From contig NC_081552.1 in assembly GCF_963082655.1 (NCBI RefSeq), forward strand, positions 51,674,946-51,738,945: a stretch of 64,000 nucleotides of DNA. Reading direction: 5' to 3'. The stretch is from Stomoxys calcitrans (lineage: Eukaryota > Arthropoda > Insecta > Diptera > Muscidae). Positions 22,491 to 33,419 of the stretch are shown piece by piece. The notes below the pieces were generated by a model. The model did not search any database. It had not been told where the DNA came from and worked only from the letters and a program-made list of their open reading frames with translations. Made by a program: the position numbers and the translations under genes. The stretch's first letter is position 1, and each line of letters begins with the position of its first letter.

Positions 22491-22740
22491 ATTATACCCT
22501 CCACCATAATATGGGGGTATACTAATTTCGTCATTCTGTAACACCTCGAAATATGCGTCTAAGACCCCATAAAGTATATATATTCTTGATCGTCTCGTCG
22601 TCCTGAATCAATCTAGCATGTCCGTCCGTCCATCCGTCTGTCGAAATCACGATAGAGGTCGAACGCGTACAGCTAGCCGCATGAAATTTTGCGCAGATAC
22701 TTAATATCGACGTAGATCGTTGGGGATTGCAAATGGGTAG
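22491..22740 (+). mobile_element. DINE-A copy 10, head half only
   Basis: TATACCCTCCACCATAATAT, CCCATAAAGTATATATATTC, TCTAGCATGTCCGTCCGTCC and AGCTAGCCGCATGAAATTTT are present. The core stops at TTGCAAATGGGTAG. Confidence 0.8.
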
Positions 22741-22830
22741 AGATGGGCGATGGGTAAATACTCAAAAGGTATTTACCCGGTAAATTGAGTAAATTCGGTA
22801 AATACCCATTTATACCCAAAAGCATGGTAT
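22741..22830. repeat. GGGTAAATAC inverted-repeat segment, possible hAT-type end
   Basis: AGATGGGCGATGGGTAAATA is followed by copies of GGTATTTACCC and GGTAAATACCC in both orientations within about 70 bp. TAGAGATGGGC-like starts are typical of hAT termini, but no opposite end or 8-bp duplication was found. Confidence 0.35.
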
Positions 22831-23155
22831 TTATAATTTTGCAGTTATCTTGGGTACAAAAGCATTACCAAACAATTTTTGATAATTTCGTATTCTTTGT
22901 ATATAAACATGACCTTCTGATCTCAAAAAATCGGATTTTAGTTATATATAGCCGCTATATAGACCGATCTCCAGACTTAAAGTCTTGAGGCAATAAATTG
23001 GTCATTTCTCATCCGATTTTAAAAAATTTGGCACAATGAGTTCTGGTGGTCCCGTACCCATTTTTATGAAGTGTGGTTCAGATCGGACAATATTTGAATA
23101 TAGCTGCCCTTTAGACTGACCGCCTGATCTCCCGATATAAAGTATTGAAGCCAAA
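22831..23155 (+). mobile_element. DINE-B-related subfamily fragment, left of DINE-B copy 2
   Basis: Units read ATATAGCCGCTATATAGACC and AATATTTGAATATAGCTGCC. The last 225 bp (22931-23155) recur almost unchanged at 24566-24790, on the far side of DINE-B copy 2. Confidence 0.6.
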
Positions 23156-24565
23156 CAAGTAAAAAGGCGTTAAGTTTGGCCGGGCCGAACTTTGGATACC
23201 CACCACCTTGGGTATATATATAAAACACCTTTCGTCAAATCCGGGAAAAATTTATACCTTATGACCCCTAGCAGCTATATAGAAATATGTTCCGATTTGG
23301 ACCAAATACTAATAAGTACAAGTCATTGTTCAATTGTGTACAAAAAAATTTTGCTCTTTTTAGTAGCTGTATCTAAAAATAAACCGCTCTAAACCATAAA
23401 CGACACGGAAGTTATATCGAAAGTTTTATCACAACTCACTGTCCCAAATTTAGGCGACATTGGACAATAAATGCGCCTTTTGTGGGCTCAAAACCTTAAA
23501 TCGAGCGATCGGTCTATATGGCAGCTATATCCAAATCTGAACCGATCTGAGCCAAATTGACAAAGAATGTCGAAAGGCCTAAGACAACTCACTGTCCCAA
23601 ATTTAAGCAAAATCGGATAATAAATGTGGCTTTTATGGGTCTAAGACCCTAAATCGGAGGATCGGTCTATATGGCAGCTATATCCAAAACTGGACCGAAC
23701 TGGGCCAAATTGGCGAAGGTTATCGAAGGTCGTAAGACAACTCACTGTCCCAAATTTCAGCAAAATCGGATAATAAATGTGGCTTTTATGGGTCTAAGAC
23801 CCTAAATCGAAGGATCGGTCTATATGGCAGCTATATCCAAAACTGGACCGATCTGGGCCCAATTGGCGAAGGATGTCGAAGGGCCTAAGGCAACTCACTG
23901 TCCCAAATTTCAGCAAAATCGGATAATAAATGTGGCTTTTATGGGTCTAAGACCCAAAATCGGAAGATCGGTCTATATGGCAACTATATCCAAAACTGGA
24001 CCGATCTGGGCCAAATTGGCGAAGGATATTGAGGGGCCTAACGCAACTCACTGTCCCAAATTTCAGCAAAATCAGATAATAAATGTGGCTTTTATGGGTC
24101 TAAGACAATAAATAGGAGGATCTGTCTATATGGCAGCTATATCCAAAACTGGACCGATCTGGGCCAAATTGACGAAGGATATCGAAGGGCCTAAGACAAC
24201 TCTCTGTCTTAAATGTCAACATAATCGGATAATAAATGTGGCTTTTATGGGCCTAAGACCCTAAATCGGCGGATCGGTCTATATGGGGGCTATATAAAGA
24301 TATAGTCCGATATAGCCCATCTTCGAACTTAACCTGTTTATGGACAAAAAAAAAATCTGTGCAAAGTTTCAGCTCAATATCTCTATTTTTAAAGACTGAA
24401 GCGTGATTTCAACAGATAGACGGACGGACATGTCTAGATCATCTTAGATTTTTACGCTGATCAAGAATATATATTCTTTATAGGGTCGGCAATGGATATT
24501 TCGATGTGTTGCAAACGGAATGACAAAATGAATATACCCCCATCCTTCGGTGGTGGGTATAAAAA
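23156..24565 (-). mobile_element. DINE-B copy 2, complete, with six 153-bp core units
   Basis: The left end is CAAGTAAAAAGGCGTTAAGT with the hairpin TTGGCCGGGCCGAAC and GGATACCCACCACCTTGGGT. The motif GGTCTATATGG recurs at 23511, 23664, 23817, 23970, 24123 (one mismatch) and 24276, exactly 153 bp apart. The CAAAGTTTCAGCTCAATATC segment, a short GACGGACGGACA tract and the head ending GGTGGTGGGTATAAAAA follow. Confidence 0.92.
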
Positions 24566-25202
24566 TTGGATTTTAGTTATATATAGCCGCTATATAGACC
24601 GATCTCCAGACTTAAAGTCTTGAGGCAATAAATTGGTCATTTCTCATCCGATTTTAAAAAATTTGGCACAATGAGTTCTGGTGGTCCCGTACTCATTTTT
24701 GTAAAGTGTGGTTCAGATCGGACAATATTTGAATATAGCTGCCCTTTAGACTGACCGCCTGATCTCCCGATATAAAGTATTGAAGCCAAAAAAGGTCCAT
24801 TTATTACCCGAATTCTATGAAATTTGGCACAGCGTATTCTGGTAGACCCCTACCAATTTCTGTTAAATCTGGTCCATAGCGGACCATATTTGGATATAGC
24901 TGCCGATATCCCGCAATAATGTAACGAGCCTATAAAAGCAGCATTTTTCATCCTATTTCCATGAAAATTGGCATAGCCAGTTGTGGTACCCCTCTTAACT
25001 TTTTTGTTAAATATCGTCCACATCGGACCATATTTGGATATAGCTGCCATATAGACCGATCTCCCAATACAGAGTATTGAGCCCAAAAAAAGGAGCATTT
25101 TTCATCGGATTTTGATGAAATCTGTAACAGTGCCTTTTGGTACCCTCTAGACATTTTTGTGGAATATCGTTCAGATTGGGCCATTGAATGTGGTATTCCG
25201 CT
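24566..25202 (+). mobile_element. DINE-B-related subfamily fragment, right of DINE-B copy 2
   Basis: It opens with the duplicated 225 bp, then continues with units reading GGACCATATTTGGATATAGC and CATATAGACCGATCTCCC to about 25200. It lacks a head and a tail. Confidence 0.6.
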
Positions 25203-25375
25203 ATGAATTCCAACAACTGTGTCAACTACGATCTAAGTCGGTCTAAAACCTGGTATAGAGCCCATGTAAACCGCTCTAACCCATGTAAACCGATCTCTCG
25301 ATCATCCTTGCTCGATTCCTAGAAGCTTTGATTTTTGCTGGTTTGGCAGAAGTTTGGTACGTACAATAAAGTTAT
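25203..25375 (+). mobile_element. DINE-A copy 11, tail-side fragment
   Basis: AATTCCAACAACTGTGTCAA and CCCATGTAAACCGATCTCTC are followed by the complement of the variant segment seen near 1200 (TTTTTGCTGGTTTGGCAGAA). Confidence 0.65.
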
Positions 25376-26744
25376 GCCCTACAACTTAATTTGTTTTATC
25401 ACAAATTCTGTTTACGTGTTCTATGCTGTTGCCAATTTAAGCCAAACAAATCCTGGATTTTACAATTGATTGCCATATTTGCGCAGTTCAATAAGACCCT
25501 ACATACCTGTGTGCCTTATCCGCACCTTGGACAATTTATGGTATTGTTTCTTTGTCCGGCTTTCTATGTCACTAAGTGACCATCAATTATATGCTCCTAC
25601 GTATTGACATTCGGTATATGTTTCTGCGTCTTATTCTACATTTGGTATTTTGGGATGTTAAGTCTTGAAAATTTGTCATCATTATATTGATTTGAGATTA
25701 TATTTATTGTCATTTCCTAGGGAGATGGATATATATGAACAAAAAGAACGCATGGTTAGAGGGATAGACAGACAGATACAGATACATCACATGCCAAATC
25801 TTTTTGGTGTGTTTTTGTCATAGGAGACGTTACGATGGCCAAGGCACTCCTAATGAACCAGAGATAAACAAACAAGGCTTGGCGTTATCGTGGCAGGCAA
25901 ACAGGCTAGTTGTATGGCCAGGCCATTGTTTCCCAAACCAACAGGAAGCAAAAGGATATAGTTATCCTTAGACAGCAATGATAGCAGAAGCAAAAACAAA
26001 ATACAACACAAACAAACAGTTGCACAATTTTGTAAAGTAAGAACATGAAAAAGAAAAGCAAGTATAAGAAATTCCAGCCATCGCCTTGCTGAAATGTAAT
26101 GTTCTTTCTTAAATATTGAAAAGTTCGAACAACAAAAAAAGGCAATCTTAGCAAAAACAACACAATCACAAAAATAAATAAAGGACAGTTGCACACATGC
26201 CACACTTAAATACAATATATTTATATATCTACAGGATAACAGGATATGTGTGATTAGGATGATGATGGCGATGGTTTTTGTTTTCCAAAGATTGCCATGG
26301 TGATTGGTGAGGTCTTTGGGTGTTGTTGTTGTTGTTGTGTCTATTGTCAACCGCACATATTTAAGTTATTAAGTTGTGCCATCCAGCATAGGTTTCTTAT
26401 ACTTATAACTAAGGAGTTTCCTTTCCATTGCCGCATTCTTAGCTATCCTTAGGGGTTTTTGTTTTTTGCCTTCTTGCTGTTATTATTATTTTTATGATTG
26501 CGTGATAATTTCTTGACTTTGCCAACATTGCAGACCGCATCCCAGTTAGGCTATGACATTTTTCTCCGAGAAACTCCCCAAACAGCAAAAAAAATCGTCT
26601 AAAAACTAACAAAAACAATTTTCTATGCCATACCCTTAGAAAACCACAGACATTTTTCCGATAACATCTTAACATTTCGTTTGAGATCTTTATTTTGGTT
26701 TAAGAGCCAACATATGTGTCTTGTAAGTGAATCATAATAAGGAG
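25376..26744. other. Low-copy island with a (GTT)n tract, no gene identified
   Basis: No window repeat family occurs. A short GTT repeat lies near 26321-26338. The longest frame on the complement (25850-26356) is hydrophobic and Cys/Phe-rich with no recognisable domain, so I treat it as chance. It could be intronic or regulatory host DNA. Confidence 0.45.
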
Positions 26745-27090
26745 CATGGACCCAAGATGTCAAATCGGGAGATCGGTTTATATGGGAGCTATATCAGGTT
26801 AAAGGCCGATATAGATCGAACTTGGCAGAGTTGTTGAAAGTCATAACAAAACACTATATGCAAAATTTCAGCCGAATCGGACAAAAATTGTGGCTTGTAA
26901 AGGCTCAAGAAGTCTAATCGAGCGATCGGTTTATATGGTAGCTATATCAGGTTATAGACCGATTTAGACCGTACTCGACACAGTTGTTGGAAGTCATAAA
27001 AGATCACCACGTGCAAAATGGCAGCCAAATCGGACAAATATTGCAGCTTCGGGGGCTCAAGAAGTCAAATCGGGAGATCGGTTAATATGA
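26745..27090 (-). mobile_element. DINE-A copy 12, core only, fused to DINE-B copy 3
   Basis: About two core units (GGTTTATATGGGAGCTATAT, AATTTCAGCCGAATCGGACA) lack a tail hairpin and pass without a gap into DINE-B units at about 27090. Confidence 0.75.
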
Positions 27091-27776
27091 GAGAGATCGG
27101 CCTATATGCCAGCTATATCCAAATCTTAACCGATCTGGGCCAAATTACAGAACGATGTGGACTGGCCTAACACAACTAACTGCCCCAAATTTCGGCGAAA
27201 TCGGACAAAAAAATGCGCCTTTCATGGGCCCAAGACCTTTAATCGAGAGATCGGTCTATATAACAGCTATATCCAAATCTAGACCGATCGGGGCCAATTT
27301 TAAGAAAGATATCGAAGGGTCTAACACAACTAACTGTCCCAAATTTCGCCAATTTGCCTTTCTGGACCGAACAGGGCCAAATTAAAGAAGAATATCGAGT
27401 GGCCTAACGCAACTCACTGCCCCAAATTTCAGAAGAATCGGATAATAAATGTGGCTTTAGTCGGCCTAAGACCTTAAGCCGACGGCTCGGTATATGGGGG
27501 CCATATCAAGATATAGTCTGATGCAGCCCATCTTCGGAACATACCTGCCTATAGGAGAAAAATCTGTGCAAAGTTTCAGCTCAATATCTCAATTTTGAAA
27601 GACTGTAGCGTGATTTCAACAGACAGACGGACGGACATAGACGGCTAGATCGTCATATATTTTTACGACGATCAAGAATATATGTACTTTATTGGGTCGG
27701 AAATACATATTTCGATGTGTTGCAAACAGTATGACAAAATGAATATACCCCAATCCTTCGGTGGTGGAAATAAAAA
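27091..27776 (-). mobile_element. DINE-B copy 3, head side
   Basis: Units with GGCCTATATGCCAGCTATAT and CAACTAACTGCCCCAAATTT are followed by CAAAGTTTCAGCTCAATATC, GACAGACGGACGGACATAGA and the head ending TCGGTGGTGGAAATAAAA. The tail is replaced by DINE-A sequence. Confidence 0.8.
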
Positions 27777-28088
27777 CGGGCAGTACAATATCCTATACCT
27801 ACCCTACAAGGAGCTTTATCTTATTATCAACCAATTTTGATGGACCTCGCCGGATTTTTTCAGATGGGTTAGTAAACAATTCGTATTTAATTTCAAGCAA
27901 ATATGTTCAAACGTAGTAACTACGGTTGACAAATGACAACATTACTGGAAACTTGCCAAAATCTGGCGAACATGTATATGAAAGCCAGGGACGTAGCCAA
28001 AATGATTTTGGCTAAAGAAATACATTTTAATTTAATTTTTCTAAACAAAACATTTCAGTAAAATTTTTTAAAACGACCAAATTTCATA
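27777..28088. other. Unclassified interval with a DINE-E fragment
   Basis: ACCAATTTTGATGGACCTCG near 27829 is the complement of sequence at 54865-54885, marking a piece of DINE-E. The rest is AT-rich and unassigned. Confidence 0.4.
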
Positions 28089-29635
28089 TCTTATTTGTGT
28101 TTGTTTGTTTGGTTGATTGCTTGCTTGTTTCTTTGTTTGTTTGTTCCGTATAGACTCAAAAACAGCTGAACCGATTACCTTGAAATTTTCACAGATTGTG
28201 TAGGTTGTTCTGGAAGTTAACATAGGCTACACAATATTTTGATATCGGGAGGGGAGCGGACCCTACCCTGACCCCAAAAGTACTACCCAAAAATAAGAGT
28301 GGACCGATCGGGACTATATGGGATTCAAATGAAAGGTATTCAAGAGTAGAGTACGAATTTCATAATAAAAGTTGGGTCCAAGTACCTGGGTGCCACCCCA
28401 GCCCCAAAACTCTTAAAATAGGTTTATTTGGTGATCATGACAATATAGGACTCAAATGAAAGGTATTCGGAAGTGGTTTACGAACATGGTCAGGAATATG
28501 CAATAGACTTTGTAATTTATTAATAACGGAAGGGGGCGGACCTTCCACCGTTACCCCAAAAACACCACCCAAAATCTAAAGTGGACCGATAAGGACAATA
28601 TGGATATCAAATGAAAAGTATGCGGGAATTGATAACGAATCTGGCATACAAATTCATGGTGAAGTAAAGGGGTTCACCCATCCCTACAAAAACGGTCAAA
28701 ATGGTCACATTAGTCAATAACGGATATATGGGGCTCGGTTTGCTTGTTCCGTATAGACAGAAAAACGACAAAACCGATTTTCTCGAAATGTTCGCATATT
28801 GTGAAGGTTGGAAACATAGGCTATATAATTTTTCGGTATCGGAAGGGGGACGTACCCTCCCCCTTATGCCGAAAACACAACCCAAAATCGAAAGTGGACC
28901 GATCGCGACAATATAGGTATCAAATGAAAGGTATTGGAGAGTGGAATACGTATGTGGTATTTAAATTTGAGTCTAAGTACTCACCCGGCCGCCCCAACCC
29001 TCAAACTCCCCCAAACATACATATTGGACGTTAATTTCAATATATGGCTCAAATAAAATGTATTCGGGGGTAGATTTCGAATCTGGCATACAAAATCAGA
29101 TCGAAGTATAGCCACACCTCAAAAATGCCATTAGACCCATTATAACTATATGATACTTGGCTGAACCTATTTTCTCAAAATTTTCATAGATTGTGTGCGT
29201 TTGTCTGAAAGGAATCATAGGCTATATAATTTGTAGATATCGGGTGGAGGCGGACCCTGCCCCTAACCCCAAAAACGCCACCCATAAGGTATTGGAGACC
29301 AGAAAACGAATATGATAATAAAATTTGGGTCCAAGTACCTCAATAATAAAGGACCTTTTTTATAGCCGAGTCCCAACGGCATCCCGCATTGCGACACACC
29401 TTTGGGGAAAATTTTTTAAATGACCATGCATGGCATTGTACCTCGCAAATGTCAACAACATTAAGAGGGGATAAACACCGTTTTGTTCGATGTTCTCGCC
29501 AGGGTTCGGATGCGTTCAACGTAATAGGCTACAATGGCACGAATTCGATATACCCATTTAGGGCGAAGTGTCCCCACCCTAAAAACATATTATAGAGTCA
29601 AAGAAGGCGCAGCGGAGCAGGCCGGGTTCGGCTAG
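28089..29635 (+). mobile_element. Helitron-C copy 6, divergent subfamily with repeated 5' motifs and a SINE insertion
   Basis: The start is TCTTATTTGTGTTTGTTTGT with AGACTCAAAAACAGCTGAAC. The 5' block (CGATTTTCTCGAAATGTTCG, CATAGGCTATATAATTTTTC, CGGACC-like) recurs near 28738 and 29150. The core has GGACCGATC...CAATATGG units. The 3' end is AAGGCGCAGCGGAGCAGGCC, then GGTTCGGCTAG followed by T. A SINE head occupies 29345-29540. Confidence 0.75.
29345..29540 (-). mobile_element. tRNA-derived SINE fragment inside Helitron-C copy 6
   Basis: TTTTTTATAGCCGAGTCCCA, CGACACACCTTTGGGGAAAA, CATTGTACCTCGCAAATGTC and TTCTCGCCAGGGTTCGGATG parallel the SINE at 36392-36696. The tRNA head and body are present in the same orientation, diverged. 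Confidence 0.75.
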
Positions 29636-29640
29636 TATAC

Positions 29641-29930
29641 AATATTCTACAGAATTATTATCTTAAGGAAAAATTGTAAAGAAATTTTTTCTAAAAAAAT
29701 TGTAATGACATTATTTCTTAAAAAAATTTTAATGAAATTTTTTCTAAAAAAATTTCAAAGAAATTTTTCTAAAGAAGACATTTCAGCGTAACATTCTCAA
29801 ATGACAAAACTTCAGAAATTAAAGACAAAATTTCTTTAACTTTTTTCCAAAGGCAACATTTTAGTTTAAAATTTTGTAAAGACAACATTTAAAAAAAAAA
29901 TCAGTAAAAGTTTTTCTAAAGTCTAAGTGA
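29641..29930. repeat. Minisatellite G, segment 1
   Basis: Irregular units of about 25-30 bp (AAAATTTTAATGAAATTTTT, TCTAAAAAAATTTCAAAG, GACAACATTT) are present. The same motif set recurs at six other places in both orientations. Confidence 0.6.
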
Positions 29931-30065
29931 TAATGAATTTTTTAAGAACTAAATTTCAAAGCGAAAATCTCTCTAAAGGCAACCTAACCTCAAGATTATT
30001 TTTTAAAGCCAAAATTATAATAAAATTTTGCATTTTGCGGCACTACATTTTGTATAAACAATTTC

Positions 30066-30475
30066 CAAGACTTTATATCCTACACCACTACTGTGGAACA
30101 GGGTATTATAACTTAGTGCATTCGTTTGTAATATACAGAAGGAAGAGAGATAGACCCATAGATAAGTATACCGATCGACTCAGAGTCGCTTTCTGATTCG
30201 ATTTAGCTATGTCCGTCTATATCTCTGTTTGTCTGACCGACTGCCTGTCCGTATGTCCATGTTAAATTTACAGGTTGCAGTTGTCATCCGATCGTCTTAA
30301 AATTTGTTACAGGCTTATGTTTTTCAGCCTATGGACGAAGCCTATTGAAATTAGAAACAATCGGTTCAGATTTAGAAATAGCTCTCATATGTATGTTCTT
30401 CCGATTTGCAGTAGAATGGTCATTACCGATTATCTCGCAATTTGGCAGAAAGAATTTTCTAATGCCTTGCGATAT
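30066..30475 (+). mobile_element. DINE-E copy 1, head side
   Basis: The head hairpin has TATATCCTACACCACTACTG then TGGAACAGGGTATTATAAC. A degraded CGATTTAGCTATGTCCGTCT box and GTCTGACC tract follow, then core phrases AGAAACAATCGGTTCAGATT and ATAGCTCTCATATGTATGTT. The layout matches DINE, but the sequence is distinct from A and B. Confidence 0.6.
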
Positions 30476-30514
30476 ATATATATATTGGGTTGCCTAATAT
30501 GGTTGGGTTTTGTC

Positions 30515-31655
30515 GAAGGCACGCTAACTTTCGAAGGAGCAAATCTAGGCGCTTGTTATTTTGCACAAATACTTCTTTTTAGTGTAGGTCGATTGGGATT
30601 GTAAATGGGCCATATCGGTCCATGTTTTAATATAGCTTCCATTTCAACCGATCTTGAATTTTAACTTCTTGAGCCTCTAAAGGCCGCAATTCTTATCCGA
30701 TTCGGATGAAATTTTGCATAAAATGATTTGTTATGACATCCAACAACTGATTTAAATCGGTATATAACCTGATATATCTGACATATATACAAATCTTGCA
30801 TCTTGACTTATTGAGCCACTAGAGAGCACAATTCTTATCCGATTTGGCTGAAATTTTGCACAAAGTATTCTGTTCTAATTATGGTTCATACTGGTCTACA
30901 ACCCGATAAACTGTTCTTGGTTCTTGATTTCTTGAGCCACTAGAGGGCGCAATTCTCAACCGATATAGCTGAAATTTTGCTTATAGTGTTCGGTTATGAC
31001 TTCCAAAAAGTGTGATAAGCATAGTTTAAATCGGTGCTTAACCTTATATAGCTTCCATATAAACCGATATTGGATCTTGATTTCTTGAGCCACTAGAGGC
31101 CGCAGTTCTCATTTGGTTTGGCAGAAATTTTGCGAGAAGTATTTTGTTATTTAACTTTGACTTTCAACAACTGTGCTAAGCATGGTTCAAATCGGTTTAT
31201 AACCTGGTATAGCTCCCATATAAAGCGATCTGGGATCTTTAGTTCTTAGGCCTCTAGAGCTTGCAATTTTTATCCGATTTGGCTGAAATTTAGCACATAG
31301 TGTTCTAACTTACAGTAACTGTGACAAGTATGGTTCAGATCGGTCTATAAACTGATGTAGCTTCCATACAAACCGATCTCCCGATTTGATTTCTAGAGCC
31401 CCTGGAAGGCACATTTTTTGTCCGATTTCGCTGAAATTTTGCCCGTACGATAACGTTATGACTTCCAATTACTGTGTCAAGTACGGTACAAATCGGTCTA
31501 TAACCTGATATAGTTCCCATATAAATCGTAATTCCGATTTGACTTCTTGAGCCCCCGGAAACCGCAACTTTTCCTATTTGGCTGAAATTTAGCATGTAGT
31601 CTTCTGTTAAAACTCCTAACAACTATTTTAGATACGGTCCAAATTGGGGTTTAAC
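30515..31655 (+). mobile_element. DINE-A copy 13, core only (about seven units)
   Basis: It opens at GGCACGCTAACTTTCGAAGG, the position just after the microsatellite, and runs through many units (TATAACCTGATATAGCTTCC, GATTTGGCTGAAATTTTGC). The head and the tail hairpin are both missing. The units are more diverged than in copies 6-8. Confidence 0.8.
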
Positions 31656-31699
31656 CGAAACTTCTGCTAAGAAGGACAATAAATTAATGAATCATAAGT

Positions 31700-32441
31700 T
31701 TCAGTGCAATGTTCAGTTCGACCTGGCCTGGCCCTCCACCATGGATCGCATTTTTCGAGTTCATTTCCCGGTATCTCTTTTTAGGCAAACATATGATAAA
31801 AGAAATTAATTGCTATGATATTCGAGCTATAATATCAAGTTATCGTCGGCTTCGGACCATAATTGAATTTAATGTTGGAGACCTAGTAGAAGTCGTTGTG
31901 TAAAATTTCAGCCTATTCGAATAAGAATTGCCCCCTTAAGGGGCTTAAGAAGTAAAATATCGATTTTTATGGGAGCTGTATCAGGCTATAGATAGCTTCA
32001 GACCATATTTGGCACAGCTATTGAAAATCATAACAAAACATGTCATGCAAAATTTCGGCCAAATCGGTTAATAATTGCGCCCTCTAAAGGCTCAAGAATT
32101 TAAGATTCAAGATCGGTTTATATGGCAGCTATATCAGGTTTTGAACGAATTTGAACCATACTTGGCACAACTGTTGGAAGTCATAATGAAACAACTCATG
32201 CAAAATTTCAGCCAAATCGGATAAGAACCGCACCCTCTAGTGGCTCAAGGAGTCAAGATACAAGATCGGTATGTATGGCAGCTACATCAAAACATCGACC
32301 GATAAGGCCCATTTACAATACCAACCGACCTGCACTAATAAGAAGTATTTGTGTAAAATTTCAAGCGCCTAGCTTCATTCTTCGAAAGTTGGCGTGCTTT
32401 CGACAGACAGACGAACGGACGGAGGTCCTATGTTGGAGGTT
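31700..32441 (-). mobile_element. DINE-A copy 14
   Basis: A degraded tail hairpin (GTTCGACCTGGCCTGGCC) precedes CCTCCACCATGGATCGCATT and three or so units. AGACAGACGAACGGACGGAG then joins a truncated head (GTTGGAGGTTATAAAAT); the ATATATACTTTATGGGG box is deleted. Confidence 0.75.
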
Positions 32442-32562
32442 ATAAAATTATTATGTGTTTGCTTGTGTGTTCCTTATAGACTCAAAAATGGGTGAACCGA
32501 TTTCCTTAAAATTGTCACAGATGGTACATAATGATCCCGTGAAAATAAGGTACTACATTTTT
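32442..32562 (+). mobile_element. Helitron-C 5'-end fragment (copy 7)
   Basis: ATTATGTGTTTGCTTGTGTG, ATAGACTCAAAAATGGGTGA and AAGGTACTACATTTTT are the 5' block only. DINE-A copy 15 follows. Confidence 0.7.
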
Positions 32563-32737
32563 ATTCCCACTACCATAGTAGTATACCCCCAACCTAGTCA
32601 TTATATTGGTAACACCTCGAAATATTGATCTGCGACCCCATAAAGTATATATATTCTGGTTCGTTCCGATTCGATCTAGCCATGTCAGTTCGTCCGTCCG
32701 TCTGTCGAAATCACGAACTTAGCACGCTTTTGCTTGT
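32563..32737 (+). mobile_element. DINE-A copy 15, minimal (head joined to tail)
   Basis: The head (TATTCCCACTACCATAGTAG), CCCCATAAAGTATATATATT, GATCTAGCCATGTCAGTTCG and GTCTGTCGAAATCACG are followed directly by GAACTTAGCACGCTTTTGCT and TGTT. The whole core and half of the tail hairpin are missing, leaving about 175 bp. Confidence 0.8.
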
Positions 32738-33419
32738 TAAAGTCATTTTATTATGCTTATCTGTCCCAAACAACAGTTTTATAAAATTTTTCTATAGACA
32801 AATTTCAATAAATATTTTTAAAGACAAAATTTTTACCCATTACCCCTGACCCTCAATTCTGTTGTCCGATGTTGATGAAATTTTATATATCCATAATTTA
32901 AAGAATTTATATTGACATTGCAATTTCTTAAATATTTTGAATTTTTAACATTTATAAAAAAAGAAATTGTTTTTTCCCAAACCTCTACAAAAAAAAAATA
33001 TTTTCTTAAAATTTTATGACCATTTTGCGAAGAAACCTGGATTTAATGATTTTGTCATAAAATCCAACCTGCTGTCAAAAAAAGTAGGATTATCGCCATA
33101 AATTTATTTTTTTAATATAGAAACCATCAAATGCATCAAAACATTAAAAAGGATTCCAGAAAACTCATTCCTAAGAATTTTGAGAAATTTTTTCGTTTAA
33201 TTTTTGTGATATAAAAAATTGCCGATTCGACAAGCCAATTTTCCCCCAAAACATGACGGGAACAATTGTTGTAACTGATTTCAGTCGTCCACTTTACGCC
33301 AATACAAATTTTATTGTGATGCCTCTTTCCTAACTCGAGCTAGAAGGCAGCTCTATTCTTCGGTATTTTTCGTCGCAATTTTTTTAAAGACCGAATCGCA
33401 ATATAATTTTTTTGAAAGT
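32738..33419. other. AT-rich interval with short minisatellite G traces
   Basis: TATAGACAAATTTCAATAAA and TTTAAAGACAAAATTTTTAC near 32792-32835 resemble minisatellite G. The rest (to 33419) is AT-rich with long A and T runs and no recognised element or gene. Confidence 0.4.

Noticed and set aside
23511..24290. CRISPR array (regular repeats at exact 153-bp spacing)
   Set aside because: The spacer DNA is repeated as well; this is a tandem unit array in an insect transposable element.
25850..26356. 168-residue hydrophobic frame on the complement
   Set aside because: Low-complexity Cys/Leu/Phe/Thr composition, a Thr run from the (GTT)n tract, and no recognisable domain. It overlaps another frame of similar quality, so chance is likelier.
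30470..30515. A seventh MITE-M copy (ATATTGGGTTGCC at about 30484)
   Set aside because: Only about 13 bases match the terminal repeat, and no interior or right end follows.
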